From positions 1 to 56,880 of the forward strand of contig DAHVFH010000121.1 of assembly GCA_027317105.1 (NCBI GenBank): DNA of 56,880 nucleotides, read 5' to 3'. Positions 17,081 through 25,705 of the stretch are shown one piece after another. Every line of letters starts with the position of its first letter. Positions within the stretch are counted from its first letter, which is position 1. Below the pieces are notes generated by a model. That model was given only the letters and a program-made list of their open reading frames with translations. It made no database searches and was not told the origin of the DNA. A program made the translations under genes and the position numbers. The stretch is from Cytophagales bacterium (GTDB lineage Bacteria; Bacteroidota; Bacteroidia; Cytophagales; Cyclobacteriaceae).

Positions 17081-17437
17081 ATGGCAAATGAATTGAACAT
17101 GAACAGGCAGCTAGCCATTGAGATTACTGTAATTGTTGATGGGGAAAGTCATACTATAAAAACCTTTCGGGGAGCATATAGAAGTGTCATGGCATTGCTC
17201 TATGATCAGTTATACATCGATGGTTTTGGTGAATGTAAGGGAGTCGGTCGATGTGGCACATGCCATGTCCGCATTTTGAACCCCTCCGATGAACTGCTTG
17301 CCAAAGCTGGGAACGAGCTGGCTACGTTGAGCAAAATGGAGCTCGTGTATCACAACAGTCGATTGGCCTGCCAAATGAATGTAGATGAAAGTCTCGATGG
17401 GCTGCATATCCAAATAACCTCAGATGATTTCACTTGA
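17081..17437 (+). CDS. [2Fe-2S] ferredoxin
   Basis: The 118-residue plant-type ferredoxin has the ligand set CKGVGRCGTC (Cys52, Cys57, Cys60) and LACQM (Cys97). The segment between the third and fourth ligands is about 20 residues longer than in the ferredoxin at 15979-16272, and it is acidic (NPSDELLAKAGNELATLS). An internal ATG at residue 7 is an alternative start. It lies intact between the hemerythrin remnant and the RIC remnant, so it has either been kept under selection or the decay around it is recent. It shares the pattern FxGxCxGxGxCGTC with the other ferredoxin and is probably a paralogue. Confidence 0.85.
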   Translation: MANELNMNRQLAIEITVIVDGESHTIKTFRGAYRSVMALLYDQLYIDGFGECKGVGRCGTCHVRILNPSDELLAKAGNELATLSKMELVYHNSRLACQMNVDESLDGLHIQITSDDFT

Positions 17438-17529
17438 AGACATTGGCGGAGTACATCACTTGGTATCCATATTATTTTCACTTCGATTAGTCTTAGATGC
17501 AACAGAAGCCACCATGGTAATCACTAACA

Positions 17530-17634
17530 CAAAAGCAATTAAAAGAATTTGAAGATGATCTGCACCTGCATATTCATTTGGAGAATAACATCCTGTTTCC
17601 AAAATCCATTGAATTGGAAAAGGAATTGAACTAA
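17530..17634 (+). pseudogene. C-terminal remnant of an iron-sulfur cluster repair (RIC/ScdA) protein
   Basis: The frame reads QLKEFEDDLHLHIHLENNIL followed by FPKSIELEKELN and a TAA at 17632-17634. The HxHxENNxLFP block is the C-terminal di-iron signature of RIC/ScdA/DnrN proteins, which repair Fe-S clusters after nitrosative stress. Upstream, DATEATMVITNTK in another frame could be the preceding helix, so a frameshift is likely. Nothing of the N-terminal half is left. The rest of the gap to 17804 shows no gene that I can recognise. Confidence 0.7.
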
Positions 17635-17804
17635 AAGGCGATGTTAAATGGCTAGTTATGCTGCATATATTAGGGTCACAATATGGAGAGGCGGACATCT
17701 GTTAGTGGTGGTTCGCTATTTACCAGAATCACGTGGGTTTAATACTGGCAGATTTCTTAAAAAAAATCTGAGATTGATTTGAATGCCTATTCGGTAAATT
17801 CGAA

Positions 17805-18149
17805 ATGAAAATAAACATCAAGAGAGCCTATGAGAAGCCGTCTAAATCAGATGGTCAACGTATTCTTGTGGATAGGCTTTGGCCGCGGGGACTAACAAAA
17901 GAAAAAGCGGCAATTGATTTGTGGTTAAAAGATATTGGCCCCACTACCGAACTCCGAAAATGGTTTGGCCATGACCCTGACAAATGGAAAGAATTCCAAA
18001 AAAGGTATTGTCAGGAACTCAAAAAGAATAGGGAACAAGTTTCGGTGCTGAACGAACAGTTGAAGAATGGAGAGGTTACATTGGTTTATGGCGCAAGAGA
18101 TGAGGAACACAATGAAGCGCTTGTTATTAAAGAATGGTTGAGCCGATAA
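17805..18149 (+). CDS. DUF488 (YeaO-like) family protein
   Basis: The 114-residue soluble protein has the DUF488 signature segments: IKRAYEKPSKSDGQRILVDR at the N-terminus, LWPRGLTKEKA near 27, ELRKWFGHDPDKW near 49 and TLVYGARDEEHNEA near 92. The family is widespread and has no established reaction. It is often found beside stress genes. A universal stress protein gene follows after 48 bases on the same strand, so a shared transcript is plausible. Length is normal and all motifs are intact, unlike the decayed genes just upstream. Confidence 0.87.
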   Translation: MKINIKRAYEKPSKSDGQRILVDRLWPRGLTKEKAAIDLWLKDIGPTTELRKWFGHDPDKWKEFQKRYCQELKKNREQVSVLNEQLKNGEVTLVYGARDEEHNEALVIKEWLSR

Positions 18150-18197
18150 GTCTGGCTACCTAAGCACGAAGATTGTTAAAATTTAAAGTTAAATAAA

Positions 18198-18668
18198 ATG
18201 AAACAAATATTGATTGCATTGGATTATAATCCAAGTGCACAAAAAGTTGCAGAGACCGGGCATCGATTAGCAAAGTCAATGAATGCCAAAGTGATTTTAC
18301 TACATGTAATTTCTGACTTCACGTATTATTCATCGTTGAACTATTCACCCATCATGGGGTTTGAAAATTTCAGCAATGCAGTTGAAACAGAAGGAAGCGG
18401 GGCATTAAAAGAAGTAGCCCAAAATTACTTGGATAGATCGAGACAGCATTTAAATGACAAAACAATTCAAACGATTGTAAAAAGTGGGGACTTTGCCGAA
18501 ATGATACTGGATACCGCAAAAGAATTAGAGGTGGACATAATTGTTATGGGTACTCACAGTAGGAGGGGGTTAGAGAAGCTGTTAGTAGGAAGTGTAGCGG
18601 AGCATGTTCTGCAGCGCAGTTTGATCCCGTTATTTATTGTTCCCACCCGATCTACCAGGGAAAAATAA
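18198..18668 (+). CDS. universal stress protein UspA family
   Basis: The 156-residue single-domain Usp begins ILIALDYNPSAQKVAETG and has the late nucleotide-binding motif GTHSRRGLEKLLVGSVAEHVL (G-x2-G-x9-G-S), which suggests that it binds ATP. Usp proteins respond to starvation, redox and low-oxygen stress. It follows the DUF488 gene closely and precedes aconitase by 132 bases, in a zone with ferredoxins and nitrosative-stress remnants. The specific signal is not shown by the sequence. Confidence 0.9.
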   Translation: MKQILIALDYNPSAQKVAETGHRLAKSMNAKVILLHVISDFTYYSSLNYSPIMGFENFSNAVETEGSGALKEVAQNYLDRSRQHLNDKTIQTIVKSGDFAEMILDTAKELEVDIIVMGTHSRRGLEKLLVGSVAEHVLQRSLIPLFIVPTRSTREK

Positions 18669-18800
18669 TAAGCAAGCATCCTGTGGGGGCTTCAAATAAA
18701 TAATGGAAATTTGAATATTGTTTGGAACAGCAAGTCTTTGCGTTTAAGAAGAAATTTATACGAGAGGTGCTATAAATAAGAAACAAAAAATAACTAAATC

Positions 18801-21593
18801 ATGTCCAAGGATCCGTATCAGATAAAAAAATCGTTGACCGTTAAAAACGGCACATTCAATTACTTTAGTCTTGAAGAACTTGTAAAACAGGGACACGCTA
18901 TTAACAAGTTACCGTTCTCCATTCGCATTTTGTTGGAGAATGCCTTGCGCAATTACGATGGTTTTGCAGTAACGAAAGAAAATATTGAAACGCTTTTGCA
19001 TTGGAAGCCTAAAAGCTCTGATAAGGATATTCCATTTAAGCCGGCTCGTGTTTTAATGCAGGATTTTACCGGGGTGCCGGCTGTGGTGGATATTGCTGCC
19101 CTCCGTTCTGAAGTGGCAAGAAAAGGAAAAGATCCCAATACCATCAACCCGTTGGTTCCTGTGGATCTGATCATCGACCACTCGGTGCAAGTAGATTTTT
19201 TTGGAACGGAATATTCCTACGAGCGCAATATGAATGAAGAATACAAGCGCAATAAAGAACGCTACCAATTTCTAAAATGGGCTCAAAATTCCTTCGATAA
19301 TTTTAGTGTCGTTCCTCCGGGAATGGGTATCTGCCATCAAATAAATCTTGAATATCTCTCAATGGGAGTTATCGAAAGAAATGGAGAAGTCTTTCCTGAC
19401 ACCTTGGTAGGCACGGACAGCCACACGCCAATGGTAAACGGCATTGGTGTGGTAGCTTGGGGTGTTGGTGGCATCGAAGCTGAGGCAGCCATTCTTGGTC
19501 AGCCGCTCTATTTTATAATGCCCAGGGTTGTCGGTTTAAAACTTACAGGTAAACTTCCGTTGGGTTCAACGGCAACAGATTTGGTATTAACCATTGCCAA
19601 CCTGCTTAGAAAATTTGGTGTAGTGGGAAAGTTTGTAGAAGTTTTCGGTTCGGGCTTAGACAATCTTTCGGTACCGGATAGAGCAACCATCGGCAACATG
19701 TCTCCTGAATTCGGATGCACAATTACCTACTTTCCTATTGATGATAAAACATTGGAGTATATGCGAAAAAGCAATCGCTCCGAAGCACAAATTGCATTGG
19801 TAGAAACGTATTGCAAAACCAATATGCTTTGGCGCGAACAGGAAGATAAAATAACCTACACCGATGTGTTGGAACTAGACCTTTCTACAATCGAGCCCAC
19901 TGTGGCAGGCCCTAAACGGCCTCAAGATAAAATTCTTTTAAAGGACTTTAAGAACAAGTTTATAGATCTATTAGAAAAATCCTTTGATAGGAAATACATC
20001 TCTCTGAGAGATCGAGAAATCGAAAAATCCACCACGCGTTTTGATACAGAAGGAGCTGATTTGCCATTGCCGCATGCGGAAGCGAAAACGCTTCCAACAG
20101 AATTAGCGGCACAAGAAATCAGTGGATTGAAAACAGCTTGGATTACGAGCGGTCAAGAGGAGTTTATGCTTTCTGATGGTGCCGTAGCAATAGCGGCCAT
20201 CACCTCCTGCACCAATACCTCCAATCCGTTTGTGATGATTGGAGCCGGATTGGTAGCTCGCAAAGCCAGGGAACATGGCATCAATGTAAAACCATGGGTA
20301 AAGACCTCGCTTGCACCCGGTTCTAAAGTGGTAACGGATTACCTTGAAAAAGCAGATCTGCTAAAAGACCTGGAAGCCCTTCGGTTTCATCTTGTGGGTT
20401 ATGGCTGCACTTCCTGTATTGGTAATTCCGGACCACTACCTGTTCAAATAGCGAAAGCCATTGATAAAGACAATTTGGTAGTAGCATCGGTACTTTCAGG
20501 TAACCGAAACTTTGAAGCGAGAATTCATCCACAGGTAAAAATGAATTTTCTGATGTCGCCCATGCTCGTGGTGGCTTATGCCATTGCTGGCCGCGTGGAC
20601 ATCGATTTAATCAACGAACCGATCAGCTTTGATTCCAATCAAGAACCGGTTTATCTGAAAGATATTTGGCCTTCTGATGATGAAATAAATGAAATTGTAA
20701 GCCGCGTATTGTCACCCAATGATTTTGCGAAAAATTATGGCAAGATTTTCGAGGGTAATGAAATCTGGAGAAATCTGAAAGTTCCAACAGGCGAATTGTA
20801 TGAATGGGACAAAGATTCGACTTACATCAAAGAGGTCCCGTTCTTCCAAAACATAACGGAGCAGCCAGAGCCGCTAAAAGACATTCTAAATGCCAGAGCT
20901 TTGTTGGTATTGGACGATAGCGTAACCACCGATCACATATCACCTGCCGGTGCATTTAACGAGCATTCCTCCTCCGGCAAATACCTGTTAGATAAGGGTG
21001 TGATAAAAGAGGATTTTAATTCATACGGATCTCGCAGGGGAAACGATGAAGTGATGGTGCGTGGTACGTTTGCCAATGTGCGGATCAAGAATAAATTAGC
21101 GGAGAAGGAAGGCGGTTACACTCGTCATTTGCCTTCGGGAAAAGAAATGTTGGTTTATGACGCTTCGGTAAAATACAAGGAAGAGCAAACCTCTTTGCTG
21201 GTTTTGGCAGGAAAAGAATACGGCAGCGGCTCTTCGCGCGACTGGGCAGCGAAAGGCACCTTCTTATTAGGCATAAAAGCTGTGCTGGCCGAAAGCTACG
21301 AACGAATTCATAGAAGCAACTTAGTTGGATTGGGTGTATTGCCACTCCAATATAAAGATGGGGAAACGGCAGAAAAACTAGGACTTACGGGTAAAGAGAT
21401 TTTTTCAATAACAGGGATAGCGAGCGATATCCAGCCCGTAAAAGAAATCCAGGTGATTGCTAAAAACGAAGCAGGGAAAGAAATCAGGTTTCAGGCAATT
21501 GCCCGCCTCGATTCCCAAATAGAAATCGAATATTACCGCAATGGGGGCATTCTGCAATATGTATTACGAAAATTTTTAGAAAAAAAAATTTAA
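18801..21593 (+). CDS. acnA: aconitate hydratase, IRP1/AcnA type
   Basis: The 930-residue enzyme interconverts citrate and isocitrate in the TCA cycle. It has the AcnA/IRP1 N-terminal segments (RVLMQDFTGVPAVVD near 82, GVGGIEAEA near 223). Cluster-ligand cysteines are in SCTNTSNP near 469 and CTSCIGNSGPLP near 535. The swivel domain starts near 690 (DDSVTTDHISPAGAF) and contains GKEYGSGSSRDWAAKG, with the active-site serine and arginine. Length is close to the 890-930 normal for the group. A carboxymuconolactone decarboxylase-like gene follows closely. Confidence 0.96.
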   Translation: MSKDPYQIKKSLTVKNGTFNYFSLEELVKQGHAINKLPFSIRILLENALRNYDGFAVTKENIETLLHWKPKSSDKDIPFKPARVLMQDFTGVPAVVDIAALRSEVARKGKDPNTINPLVPVDLIIDHSVQVDFFGTEYSYERNMNEEYKRNKERYQFLKWAQNSFDNFSVVPPGMGICHQINLEYLSMGVIERNGEVFPDTLVGTDSHTPMVNGIGVVAWGVGGIEAEAAILGQPLYFIMPRVVGLKLTGKLPLGSTATDLVLTIANLLRKFGVVGKFVEVFGSGLDNLSVPDRATIGNMSPEFGCTITYFPIDDKTLEYMRKSNRSEAQIALVETYCKTNMLWREQEDKITYTDVLELDLSTIEPTVAGPKRPQDKILLKDFKNKFIDLLEKSFDRKYISLRDREIEKSTTRFDTEGADLPLPHAEAKTLPTELAAQEISGLKTAWITSGQEEFMLSDGAVAIAAITSCTNTSNPFVMIGAGLVARKAREHGINVKPWVKTSLAPGSKVVTDYLEKADLLKDLEALRFHLVGYGCTSCIGNSGPLPVQIAKAIDKDNLVVASVLSGNRNFEARIHPQVKMNFLMSPMLVVAYAIAGRVDIDLINEPISFDSNQEPVYLKDIWPSDDEINEIVSRVLSPNDFAKNYGKIFEGNEIWRNLKVPTGELYEWDKDSTYIKEVPFFQNITEQPEPLKDILNARALLVLDDSVTTDHISPAGAFNEHSSSGKYLLDKGVIKEDFNSYGSRRGNDEVMVRGTFANVRIKNKLAEKEGGYTRHLPSGKEMLVYDASVKYKEEQTSLLVLAGKEYGSGSSRDWAAKGTFLLGIKAVLAESYERIHRSNLVGLGVLPLQYKDGETAEKLGLTGKEIFSITGIASDIQPVKEIQVIAKNEAGKEIRFQAIARLDSQIEIEYYRNGGILQYVLRKFLEKKI

Positions 21594-21618
21594 TAAAACA
21601 TTGACCAAAGCATTTTAT

Positions 21619-21948
21619 ATGGAGAACGAAAATTTTTATCCAAAAACAACCAAAGAGCTTGCAGATAAAAAAGCAGCCTTAGCTCCAAAGAATTTAGACG
21701 CATGGCGCAACTTCAGCAAAACTGTATTTGAGGCAGGTGCTCTCGATGAAAAAACAAAGCAATTGATTGCTGTGGCGGTGGCTCATGTAACACAATGTCC
21801 CTATTGTATCCGGTCGCATTCCAAGACGGCACTGCGGAAAGGTGCCACGAAGCAAGAAATTATGGAAGCGATATGGGTAGCTGCTGAAATGCGTGCTGGG
21901 GCCGCTTATGCCCATGCTACTATTGCTATGGATGAAATGGAAAAATAG
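21619..21948 (+). CDS. carboxymuconolactone decarboxylase family protein (AhpD-like)
   Basis: The 109-residue all-helical protein has the CxxC motif in CPYCIRSHSKTALRKGA near residue 55. The histidine-containing segment around it is typical of AhpD-like members, which act as thiol peroxidase or peroxiredoxin partners. An in-frame TTG at 21601 would add six residues, but the ATG at 21619 gives the normal start MENENFYPKT. It begins 25 bases after acnA and is probably co-transcribed, which is consistent with protection of the oxygen-sensitive aconitase cluster. That link is inference. Confidence 0.87.
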   Translation: MENENFYPKTTKELADKKAALAPKNLDAWRNFSKTVFEAGALDEKTKQLIAVAVAHVTQCPYCIRSHSKTALRKGATKQEIMEAIWVAAEMRAGAAYAHATIAMDEMEK

Positions 21949-22145
21949 CAACTTAAAGGATATTTTGCCTGGCTGATATGGATGTTTTTACACTTAATGT
22001 TAATTTTGCGCGTAAAAAACAGATTGATTATAATTATCAATTGGGCATGGACATACCTTACCAATGATACGTCATTGAGTCTAATACTGAAACAAAGCAA
22101 TAGAAAATAACAACTCCTGTTCTGGTTCGACTGGGCCTGGTTCCA

Positions 22146-22357
22146 CACGTTCAGAGTCACCATTACACTGGCACGGATACTGAAAAAAGGGAAAGTGGCG
22201 AAAGAAAATCAGAACTCACCATTACCTATCCTTAAGATGCCGACAATCGCGGAAGGGAATTTTCCGTTTTTTCGCCCATAGGTGTGGCATTACCCGATTA
22301 TTAACAATTCAAAGAATGGCTGTCTTCACAAATCCGAATTACCGTTTGTGGCAATTG
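22146..22357 (+). pseudogene. remnant of a Rnk/GreA-type C-terminal domain
   Basis: One frame reads ESGERKSELTITYP, then a TAA at 22233-22235, then DADNRGREFSVFSPIGVALP, then a second TAA at 22302-22304, followed by QFKEWLSSQIRI. The pattern (SELTITYPxDAD, then SVFSPIGVALLGY in functional proteins) is that of nucleoside-diphosphate-kinase regulators and GreA/GreB C-terminal domains. The N-terminal coiled coil is not recognisable. A -7 type box (TAATTTTG at 22001-22008) lies upstream. The rest of the 460-base gap from 21949 to 22411 shows nothing else. Confidence 0.55.
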
Positions 22358-22411
22358 ATAAACCTTGACGCCTTCTTTGGCGTACATTGCAGTTATTAAT
22401 CCTTTAAAGAG

Positions 22412-23521
22412 ATGAAGAAAATGTATCTCCCCATTGGTTTCGCTTTTGTGGTTTCCTGTTCTTGGGCACAAGAAAAGCAATTGGATATGAAAATGGATTT
22501 CGAAGAATACGATCCGCCATCTTCTTTGGTTGTGGAAGAGCATCATGTCACGCGAGCTAAATTTCCGTTCATCGATATTCATAATCACCAGAGGAACATG
22601 AAGGAAGGGAATTTGAAAGATTTGACTAAGGAGATGGACAAACTGAACATGGCCGTCATGGTGAACCTAAGCGGACAAGGTTTTCCTTTGAGCCCGGATC
22701 ACTTTGCTAAATCGATGGAGAGTGTCAACAAGAATTTCCCCAATCGCTTTGTCCTTTTTACCAATGTAGATTTTAATGATATAGACAACCCCAATTGGAC
22801 CACTAACGCGGTGAGGCAATTGGAAACCGATGTAAAGATTGGCGCAAAAGGTTTAAAGATTTACAAAAACCTGGGCATGTTCTCCAAAGACAAAAAAGGA
22901 AATCGAATTCGTGTGGATGACCCACGCATTGATGCAGTTTGGGAAAAGTGCGGTGAATTGGGCATCCCCGTTCTTATCCATGCCGCTGATCCAAAACAAT
23001 TCTGGCTACCCATTGATAAGAACAACGAGCGCTGGCTGGAACTTAAAACTCATCCAGGACGAAGACATGATCAAGACACGGTGAAATGGGAGAAGATCAT
23101 TGCCGAGCAACACAATATGTTTCGTAAACACCCCAATACTAAATTCATTGACGCCCATTTAGGCTGGTATGGAAGTGACTTGAAGAAACTAGGTCAATTG
23201 CTTGACCAGCTTCCTAATGTGTATACCGAGATTGGTGCGGTGATCGCGGAACTCGGCCGCCAGCCTAGGGCAGCGAAAGCTTTTTTAACAAAATACCAGG
23301 ACCGAGTTTTGTTTGGCAAAGACAGTTGGGTGCCAGAAGAATACCAAACTTATTTTCGCGTGCTGGAGACGGAAGACGAATACTTTCCCTACCACAAACG
23401 CTACCATGCTTTTTGGAGGATGTATGGCATCGGTTTGCCAGATGATGTTTTAGAAAAGATTTATTATAAAAATGCGATGCGGTTGCTTGGCGGGATTGAC
23501 AAGACTCTTTTTCCGAAATAA
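22412..23521 (+). CDS. secreted amidohydrolase family (PF04909-type) protein
   Basis: The 369-residue TIM-barrel metal hydrolase has an N-terminal signal peptide (MKKMYLPIGFAFVVSCSWAQ; the ATG three codons in is also possible). Metal-ligand motifs are visible: DIHNHQ near residue 56 (HxH), VLIHAADP near 191, FIDAHLGWYG near 245 and FGKDSW near 305 (the distal aspartate). This layout matches the amidohydrolase-2 group that includes ACMSD-like decarboxylases and lactonases. The substrate is not predictable. Export implies action in the periplasm. It converges with the pseudouridine synthase gene, with one base between their stop codons. Confidence 0.85.
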   Translation: MKKMYLPIGFAFVVSCSWAQEKQLDMKMDFEEYDPPSSLVVEEHHVTRAKFPFIDIHNHQRNMKEGNLKDLTKEMDKLNMAVMVNLSGQGFPLSPDHFAKSMESVNKNFPNRFVLFTNVDFNDIDNPNWTTNAVRQLETDVKIGAKGLKIYKNLGMFSKDKKGNRIRVDDPRIDAVWEKCGELGIPVLIHAADPKQFWLPIDKNNERWLELKTHPGRRHDQDTVKWEKIIAEQHNMFRKHPNTKFIDAHLGWYGSDLKKLGQLLDQLPNVYTEIGAVIAELGRQPRAAKAFLTKYQDRVLFGKDSWVPEEYQTYFRVLETEDEYFPYHKRYHAFWRMYGIGLPDDVLEKIYYKNAMRLLGGIDKTLFPK

Positions 23522-23522
23522 G

Positions 23523-24998
23523 TTATCCCTGAAAATGTTTCAAACGAACAATTTCTTCGGGTTTCAAAAACCGCCATTGTCCACGGCCTAAATCCTTCTT
23601 GTCCAGACCGGCATACATAACCCGATCAAGTCGCTCGATTTGATACCCTAAGGCTTCAAATATTCTGCGGACAATCCGATTCCAACCAATATGAATTTCT
23701 ATCCCAATCTCCTTTCCATCGTCACTTACAATGGCGAGATCATCAACGATAGCACGGCCTTCGTCAAAGTAAACACCATCAAGAATTTTTTGAAAATCAT
23801 TTTTGCTCAGTGGGCGATCCAATTCTACTTTATAAATTTTCTTTGCATTGTAAGAAGGGTGCGTGAGTTTATCGGCCAAGTCGCCATCGTTGGTAAGTAA
23901 CAATAGGCCGGTTGTATTTCTATCCAATCGACCAACGGGATAAATTCTCTCTTTGCATGCACTGGCCACCAAATCCATTACTGTTTTTCTTTCTTCCGGG
24001 TCATCGGTTGTTGTGATAAATCCTTTGGGTTTATTCAGTAGTACGTAAACGAGGGGTTCAGCTTTCAATTTTCGGCCTTCGTAGCGCACGTCATCGGTCA
24101 ACTTCACCTTGTGCCCCATTTCAGTCACAGTCTCGCCATTTACAGTCACTAGCCCCATTTTTATCAACTCATCGGCTTCTCTTCGACTCCCGACACCACT
24201 ATTGGCCATAAATTTGTTCAACCGAATCAGGCCACCATCTTGTTGAGGTATAAGTGTGTGTTGTTTAGCCGCGGGTTCTGCGAATGCTTTTTTCTCTGTG
24301 GCGATAAAAGGTTTTTCGAAATCGCTTGGTTTCTTTTCAGTCGCATGGTCGGACTTTACAAATTTGGAATCGCCATCGGGTCTTGTGCGAGGGGGCTTTT
24401 CTTCCTTTTTGAATTTAGAAAATCCATCCTCTTTTTTGCGATCAAAAGGTTTTGGCGATTTCCGTGGTTTATCTGACGACCAGGGACGATCGGATCCCTT
24501 GGGTGACTTTCCTTCTTCTGGCTTTGAAAAACTCCTGTCCCTGAAAGACCCCGGTCTATCGTCCTCTCTTTTCCGCGAGAAAGACCTTGGCTCTTTATTG
24601 CCCTGAAATGGTCCAGATCCCGATTTCCTTTCAAAAGAAGATTTTCCTTCTCCTCTTGGCTTATTGCTATTAAACCGTGGTTTTGAGGCGTCACTGGAGC
24701 GGGAAAAGCGATTTTCTTTTGGTGAAGGCTTGCCGTCATCCCTTCTAAACCCTGAGCCTGGGTTTTTCTTGAAAGGTCGGTCAGATTCTGATCTTGATCC
24801 AAATGAAGGTCTTTCTTCTCCGCGTGGTTTCGTTTTATCAAAATGAGGGGAGGCGAATTTTTTGTTTCCAGTTTTGTCTTTGGCATTGCCTCTGAATTCG
24901 GGTTTTGACCGTTTATTTTCGCGAAAGGATCTTTCTGCCACCGTTCTTTTGCCAAACGATGTTTTTTTGTTTCCTGCTGGTTTTCCTGAACGTGCCAT
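23523..24998 (-). CDS. pseudouridine synthase, RluB/RsuA family, with long disordered N-terminus
   Basis: Residues 1-245 are low-complexity and basic (repeated DRPFKK, KPRGE, SFGSRS, KPFDRKKED units) and look disordered. Next comes an S4 RNA-binding domain (RLNKFMANSGVGSRREADEL) and the catalytic domain with PVGRLDRNTTGLLLLTNDGD near 357, where the aspartate is the catalytic residue. The protein makes pseudouridine in rRNA; RluB acts on 23S and RsuA on 16S. The tail occurs in Bacteroidota homologues and may bind RNA. A GC-rich terminator separates it from scpB, so it has its own promoter. Confidence 0.9.
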   Translation of the reverse strand: MARSGKPAGNKKTSFGKRTVAERSFRENKRSKPEFRGNAKDKTGNKKFASPHFDKTKPRGEERPSFGSRSESDRPFKKNPGSGFRRDDGKPSPKENRFSRSSDASKPRFNSNKPRGEGKSSFERKSGSGPFQGNKEPRSFSRKREDDRPGSFRDRSFSKPEEGKSPKGSDRPWSSDKPRKSPKPFDRKKEDGFSKFKKEEKPPRTRPDGDSKFVKSDHATEKKPSDFEKPFIATEKKAFAEPAAKQHTLIPQQDGGLIRLNKFMANSGVGSRREADELIKMGLVTVNGETVTEMGHKVKLTDDVRYEGRKLKAEPLVYVLLNKPKGFITTTDDPEERKTVMDLVASACKERIYPVGRLDRNTTGLLLLTNDGDLADKLTHPSYNAKKIYKVELDRPLSKNDFQKILDGVYFDEGRAIVDDLAIVSDDGKEIGIEIHIGWNRIVRRIFEALGYQIERLDRVMYAGLDKKDLGRGQWRFLKPEEIVRLKHFQG

Positions 24999-25041
24999 TT
25001 TTTGTTTTCTATAAGATGAAGGTAAGGGTATAGGGGATGAT

Positions 25042-25072
25042 AAAAAAATCGCCCCGGCAAGTTGTCGGGGCG
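25042..25072 (-). terminator. rho-independent terminator after scpB
   Basis: On the minus strand CGCCCCG (25072-25066) pairs with CGGGGCG (25056-25050) around a 9-base loop, followed by a run of seven T (25048-25042). The 7-bp all-GC stem plus T-run is a strong intrinsic terminator 23 bases past the scpB stop. Confidence 0.85.
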
Positions 25073-25094
25073 CCTTTAATGATGTTATCTCTTT

Positions 25095-25661
25095 TTAGGG
25101 GTTATCCGGAGTTTCGCCAATGGCGTTTACTTCGTTACTAAAATCCTTTGGGGTTGGCAATTCACTAATGTCGTTGATGCCAAAATATTCCATGAATTTG
25201 GGGCTTGTACCATACAGCATGGGCCTACCGATAGACTCGGCTTTACCCTGGATTTCGATTAATCCCTTATCCAAGAGTTTTTGAATCGCATAATCACAAT
25301 TTACGCCCCGTATATTTTCCACTTCGGGTTTAGATACGGGCTGTTTGTAAGCAATGATGGAAAGGGTTTCCATCGCTGATATCGACAATCTTTTTTTTGA
25401 TTGCTGTTTCAGCATGATTCCGATACTCGTTTGGTAGGCGGGTTTGGTTAAAAATTGGTAGCCTCCTGCTGATTTGTTCAGTTGAAACGAAAACTCTTCT
25501 GATTGGAATTTTTCATCAATCCGTTGAAGGGCAGCCAAAATATCTTCCTCAGGAACTTCTGTATTAAACATTTCTGAAAGGCATGCATTTAGATCAGTCA
25601 CTTTTAAAGGTGAAGGTGAACAGAAAACCAATGCTTCAATATGATTTTGTAAGAAGTCCAA
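25095..25661 (-). CDS. scpB: segregation and condensation protein B
   Basis: The 188-residue ScpB has two winged-helix domains: HIEALVFCSPSPLKVTDL at the start, and SISAMETLSIIAYKQPVSKPEVENIRG near 93, the most conserved block of the family. IGRPMLYGTSPKFMEYFG near 144 completes the match. ScpB works with ScpA and SMC in chromosome compaction. No scpA or smc is in the window. The C-terminus carries a short Asn/Pro-rich tail. It lies downstream of the DksA-like gene on the same strand and is closed by a strong terminator. Confidence 0.93.
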   Translation of the reverse strand: MDFLQNHIEALVFCSPSPLKVTDLNACLSEMFNTEVPEEDILAALQRIDEKFQSEEFSFQLNKSAGGYQFLTKPAYQTSIGIMLKQQSKKRLSISAMETLSIIAYKQPVSKPEVENIRGVNCDYAIQKLLDKGLIEIQGKAESIGRPMLYGTSPKFMEYFGINDISELPTPKDFSNEVNAIGETPDNP

Positions 25662-25705
25662 AAGATGGGGTATTGATAAGTTATGTTAGTTGGATATAAT
25701 GGCAA

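Noticed and set aside
17456..17698. 80-codon minus-strand frame over the RIC remnant
   Set aside because: It is the complement of a recognised remnant, and its product has no domain.
24356..25060. 234-codon frame overlapping the pseudouridine synthase head
   Set aside because: It has no recognisable domain, its protein is as low in complexity as the real frame, and it is open only because the basic repeats avoid stops in several frames.
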